Source of the DNA: Flavobacteriales bacterium
GTDB taxonomy: Bacteria; Bacteroidota; Bacteroidia; Flavobacteriales; Flavobacteriaceae
Length of the DNA: 64,000 nucleotides
Reading direction: 5' to 3'
Assembly (NCBI GenBank): GCA_027039975.1
Contig: JALWFE010000132.1
Span: 1-64,000, forward strand
The notes beneath the pieces were generated by a model. It had not been told where the DNA came from and did no database searches. It saw only the letters and a list, made by a program, of their open reading frames with translations. The position numbers and the translations under genes are program-made. Shown one piece after another: positions 60,881 to 64,000 of this stretch. Each line of letters begins with the position of its first letter. Position 1 is the stretch's first letter.

Positions 60881-60975
60881 TCTCAATTCCTCAATTCATA
60901 TGACGAATTTATGGTATGAAATAGAAAATATTCATCAAATAACGTCATATTCTTTGAAGCAATACAAATCATCAT
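60881..60975 (-). repeat. Dispersed ~85-bp repeat, inverted copy of the element at 13353-13447
   Basis: Reverse complement GATTTGTATTGCTTCAAAGAATATGACGTTATTTGATGAATATTTTCTATTTCATACC nearly matches the 13.35-kb unit. Confidence 0.85.
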
Positions 60976-61018
60976 TTCGCCAATAAATCACTAACTTTGC
61001 TAAAATTTATATAAAAAA

Positions 61019-61291
61019 ATGAATGAACAACAATTACAAAAATGGGAACAAATCCGTAAAAACGGTCCTTGGAAATATGCTTTGATATATGGCACTATCT
61101 GGGGGCTTATTGTTGGATTTTTTGTTTTTATATTCAATTCTTTGAGGCATTTTGACAAAGCTTTTGACAATATTCCGTCAATTATTATTATGTTTTCCAT
61201 TTACTGGATAACCGGTATTATTATTTACCGTTTTATAATTTGGCGGGTCAAAGAAAGGGTATATCAAACTTGGAAAAAAAATCAAAAATAA
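61019..61291 (+). CDS. Small two-TM membrane protein
   Basis: 90 aa; two hydrophobic segments. Confidence 0.7.
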   Translation: MNEQQLQKWEQIRKNGPWKYALIYGTIWGLIVGFFVFIFNSLRHFDKAFDNIPSIIIMFSIYWITGIIIYRFIIWRVKERVYQTWKKNQK

Positions 61292-61335
61292 CCCTGTCTG
61301 TTTTATAAAATCTTTTTATATTTGCACTTGCAATT

Positions 61336-61422
61336 GCCTCGGTGGCGGAATTGGTAGACGCGCTGGATTCAAAATCCAGTTCCGGCAACGGAGTGTGGGT
61401 TCGATTCCCACCCGAGGTACCA
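61336..61422 (+). tRNA. tRNA-Leu(CAA)
   Basis: Class II cloverleaf with long variable arm, anticodon loop TTCAAAA, encoded ACCA end. Confidence 0.93.
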
Positions 61423-61432
61423 AGCAAAACGG

Positions 61433-61460
61433 GCGGTCAAATTTGACCGCTCTTATTTTT
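61433..61460 (+). terminator. Terminator after tRNA-Leu
   Basis: GCGGTCAAATTTGACCGC perfect palindrome followed by TCTTATTTTTT. Confidence 0.75.
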
Positions 61461-61633
61461 TGGATTGGCTTTGACAGGTTTTTAATATTAGTGACGACGC
61501 ACCTTTGGTGCTGTTTATGATTTTGATTAATTGATAAAAGATATTTTGCACTTTATAAATATTATCAAGATAGCCTTTTGAAACATTTCTCTGAATTGTT
61601 TGTTAATCAACAAAAAACGAATTTCTCCTTGAT

Positions 61634-62242
61634 TTATTCCAATTCTGTTACAGTCAATGTATGTATGGCTTCAAACTGTTTTTTGACCGTTTCAAAATCG
61701 TCTAAACGGATTGCCACGATGATTTCACCGTTTTCTTGCAAATTTTGTGATATGATTTCCAAATCAAATTCTTTTATCAACCGCATCACTTTATCCATAT
61801 CTTGATAATTAAAAATAATTTTTAAATTTTTCATTCGTATTTTTTCTACGATTTCTGCTTGGTCTAACACCATTTGCGCCGCCGATTTATAAGCATTTAT
61901 CAAACCTCCGACACCTAGTTTTACACCTCCGAAATACCGCACCACCACTACCAATACATTGGTTAAATTTTTAGCTTTAATTTGATTAAGTATCGGTTGT
62001 CCGGCAGAATTGGAAGGCTCACCATCGTCATTAGCTCTTTCTACAAGCTTTTCCACACCAACACGGTAAGCATAACACCAATGCCGGGCACTGTGATGGG
62101 CCTTTTTCAGTTTTTCAACTTCCATTTTTATCTTATCAATACTTGCAACCGGAAAAGCATATCCCAAAAATTTACTTTTCCGGTCTTTAAAAACGACTGG
62201 TCCGGCCGGCCGGTCAATAGTATAATATGTATCTGTTGCCAT
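61634..62242 (-). CDS. YigZ/IMPACT family protein
   Basis: 'FKDRKSKFLGYAFPV...HSARHWCYAYRVG...NDDGEPSNSAGQPIL' motifs. Confidence 0.94.
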   Translation of the reverse strand: MATDTYYTIDRPAGPVVFKDRKSKFLGYAFPVASIDKIKMEVEKLKKAHHSARHWCYAYRVGVEKLVERANDDGEPSNSAGQPILNQIKAKNLTNVLVVVVRYFGGVKLGVGGLINAYKSAAQMVLDQAEIVEKIRMKNLKIIFNYQDMDKVMRLIKEFDLEIISQNLQENGEIIVAIRLDDFETVKKQFEAIHTLTVTELE

Positions 62243-62698
62243 CTATTCAAAAAGTTTGACTTCCTGTGTATAATCGATTGTATAAGGAATGTTCAACCCG
62301 GCACTGATATAATAGATTTTTCCATTGTAGCGCACTTTGAGTTTGTTTTTTAAGGCGGAATGCAGGGCATCTAAAATATTGTCTTTCTTAAAATAAGTTT
62401 GGTCAAAATCCACTTCGAGCGGCACGGTAAAATCTTTTTTTGCAGGAACTTTATATGTGTCCGCATTTACATTGGCTAAAAACTTGTCGTTAACAAACAC
62501 TTTAACATCATTGATTTTGAATTTACCACCGAGCAAATTCGGATTGTGATATTTGGCATTGGCGACTAAAACCATTTTTCCACTTTTGTTTTTCATCAAG
62601 TTGATACTATCTATTCCTTTAAATTCCGGGGCTTTTACCATATTACAGGCATTACCCAAAAGCAATGCAATCAATAAAACTGTAAATTTTTTAATCAT
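62243..62698 (-). CDS. LEA-type-2-like lipoprotein
   Basis: Lipobox 'LLLGNAC'; 'NLLGGKFKINDVKVFVNDKFLANVNADTYKVPAKKDFTVPLEV' LEA14-like pattern. Confidence 0.7.
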   Translation of the reverse strand: MIKKFTVLLIALLLGNACNMVKAPEFKGIDSINLMKNKSGKMVLVANAKYHNPNLLGGKFKINDVKVFVNDKFLANVNADTYKVPAKKDFTVPLEVDFDQTYFKKDNILDALHSALKNKLKVRYNGKIYYISAGLNIPYTIDYTQEVKLFE

Positions 62699-62747
62699 AT
62701 TTTCATGTTTTTTTCAGTTATTACTATTAAAAGTATATAAAGATATT

Positions 62748-64000
62748 TTACTCTTTACGGTAAAAAACAGTTTTATAAATACTTTTATTACCCAACATAT
62801 CTTCTACTATCACCTTCAACACGTGCCGGTGTCCTTTAAGTTTTTTGTCGTCAAAATTGTAAGTCAATGATCTTTTTTTGTAATCATATTCCAACAAAAT
62901 CCACGCACCGTCGATATAGCCGTTATACGATTTGATGCCGGTTTGTTTGTCTCCGGTTTTAAACCGCAAATAGTGATAATCGGTCAAATCTGCATTGTCT
63001 TTAAAGTTAACCGGTTTGATGTACGGTGGTACACTGTCGTAACGGATTACAAAGTTACCGAAGCGTTTGGTATAAGCGACTATCGTATCATTTTCCCGGA
63101 CACTGTACACATAGTAAGTTCTTTTTTTTCTACCGTATAAAGCGATATAAGCATAAGGACGTAAAACCGGTTTTATCAAGGATAAAGGATACTTGATGAT
63201 ATAAGATTTTTGCAAGGGTTTCATCGGATTTTTTAAACGCAATGTTGCAGTATCGGCTGTTGCTTGCAGATAAAAATTTTCAAAAGCGGTATGTGGATTG
63301 AATATCAGCGTCCAAGGTAGCAATCGAAACAGGTTTTTCTTATTAACATCAACATAATAAGGTGTTTTTTGCGGTTTTTCATGAGGTACAGCCCTGTAAT
63401 TCCGGGCTTTTACGGGAATCTTTATCCAAATTTTATTTCCATCAAAATCAGAAAGCTCGATTTCCACTTGATACACTTTGCCAGGGTCAAGTTTTAAAGT
63501 GCCGTCATCGACCAGTTGGGTGTAAATTTCCAATTGATTGTACGGCTCCACCCAGAGTTTCTGAATACGGCGCCGTTTCGTTAAATAATACGGATAATCT
63601 ATCAATGCATTGATATATTTGGAATTGGCAAACGAAAATTCCATCATTTCGTGTTCATATACTTGCAGGCCGTTTACCGTTACTTTTACTTTGTATAGAC
63701 CGTTGCGGTTAAACACTTCATCTTGGCGGTCATAAGCTTCCACACCGAAACCCATCCGCCCCGAAGCCAAAATAGTATTAGCCGAATATACCGAATCATT
63801 CAACCGGGTTAAATTGAGTTTGATACGTTTTCCCGATTTATTGACTTCCGAACGGTTATCCAAAGGATATACATAAACATTTCGCACGACAGGTCTTTCG
63901 GTATCTTTGACCCGTATACCATAAGCCATCGGGTTGACGGGATGTTCCAAAATATTCCGCAATTCAAAGTGAAGATGAGGTCCCGATGAACCACCCGTAT
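62748..64000 (-). CDS. M23-family (LytM) peptidase, 5' part beyond window
   Basis: Frame continues to the window edge as TGGSSGPHLHFELRNILEHPVNPMAYG (HLH zinc motif). Confidence 0.88.
   Translation of the reverse strand, partial: TGGSSGPHLHFELRNILEHPVNPMAYGIRVKDTERPVVRNVYVYPLDNRSEVNKSGKRIKLNLTRLNDSVYSANTILASGRMGFGVEAYDRQDEVFNRNGLYKVKVTVNGLQVYEHEMMEFSFANSKYINALIDYPYYLTKRRRIQKLWVEPYNQLEIYTQLVDDGTLKLDPGKVYQVEIELSDFDGNKIWIKIPVKARNYRAVPHEKPQKTPYYVDVNKKNLFRLLPWTLIFNPHTAFENFYLQATADTATLRLKNPMKPLQKSYIIKYPLSLIKPVLRPYAYIALYGRKKRTYYVYSVRENDTIVAYTKRFGNFVIRYDSVPPYIKPVNFKDNADLTDYHYLRFKTGDKQTGIKSYNGYIDGAWILLEYDYKKRSLTYNFDDKKLKGHRHVLKVIVEDMLGNKSIYKTVFYRKE

Overview
64 kb of AT-rich chromosomal DNA with Bacteroidota/Flavobacteriia character: TAnnTTTG promoters, T9SS porZ and sorting domains, SusC/SusD and the typical gene families. 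Core genes include rpoN, ahcY, an HU gene, fabD, porZ-recO, clpB, htpG, a polyprenyl synthase, tRNA-Ala(GGC) and tRNA-Leu(CAA). Accessory regions are: (i) a GlcNAc/chitin-type utilisation locus with a LytS/LytTR pair (45.4-56.5 kb); (ii) a scarred segment with gene remnants and a frameshifted IS (23.9-27.7 kb); (iii) a clade-II-like nitrous oxide reductase (nos) cluster on the minus strand (33.0-45.1 kb). The standout is in the nos cluster. Two adjacent full-length NosZ paralogues look reciprocally degenerate. The 813-aa protein keeps all seven CuZ histidines, but its CuA loop is substituted without gaps and it carries a C-terminal cytochrome c domain. The 732-aa protein keeps a perfect CuA site, but all seven CuZ histidine positions are substituted. 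This suggests a 'split' heteromeric N2O reductase. A second theme is a set of stereotyped intergenic repeat mosaics that touch or supply the 3' ends of genes. All calls come from reading the sequence and the supplied ORF track; no database search was run, so novelty is not established.
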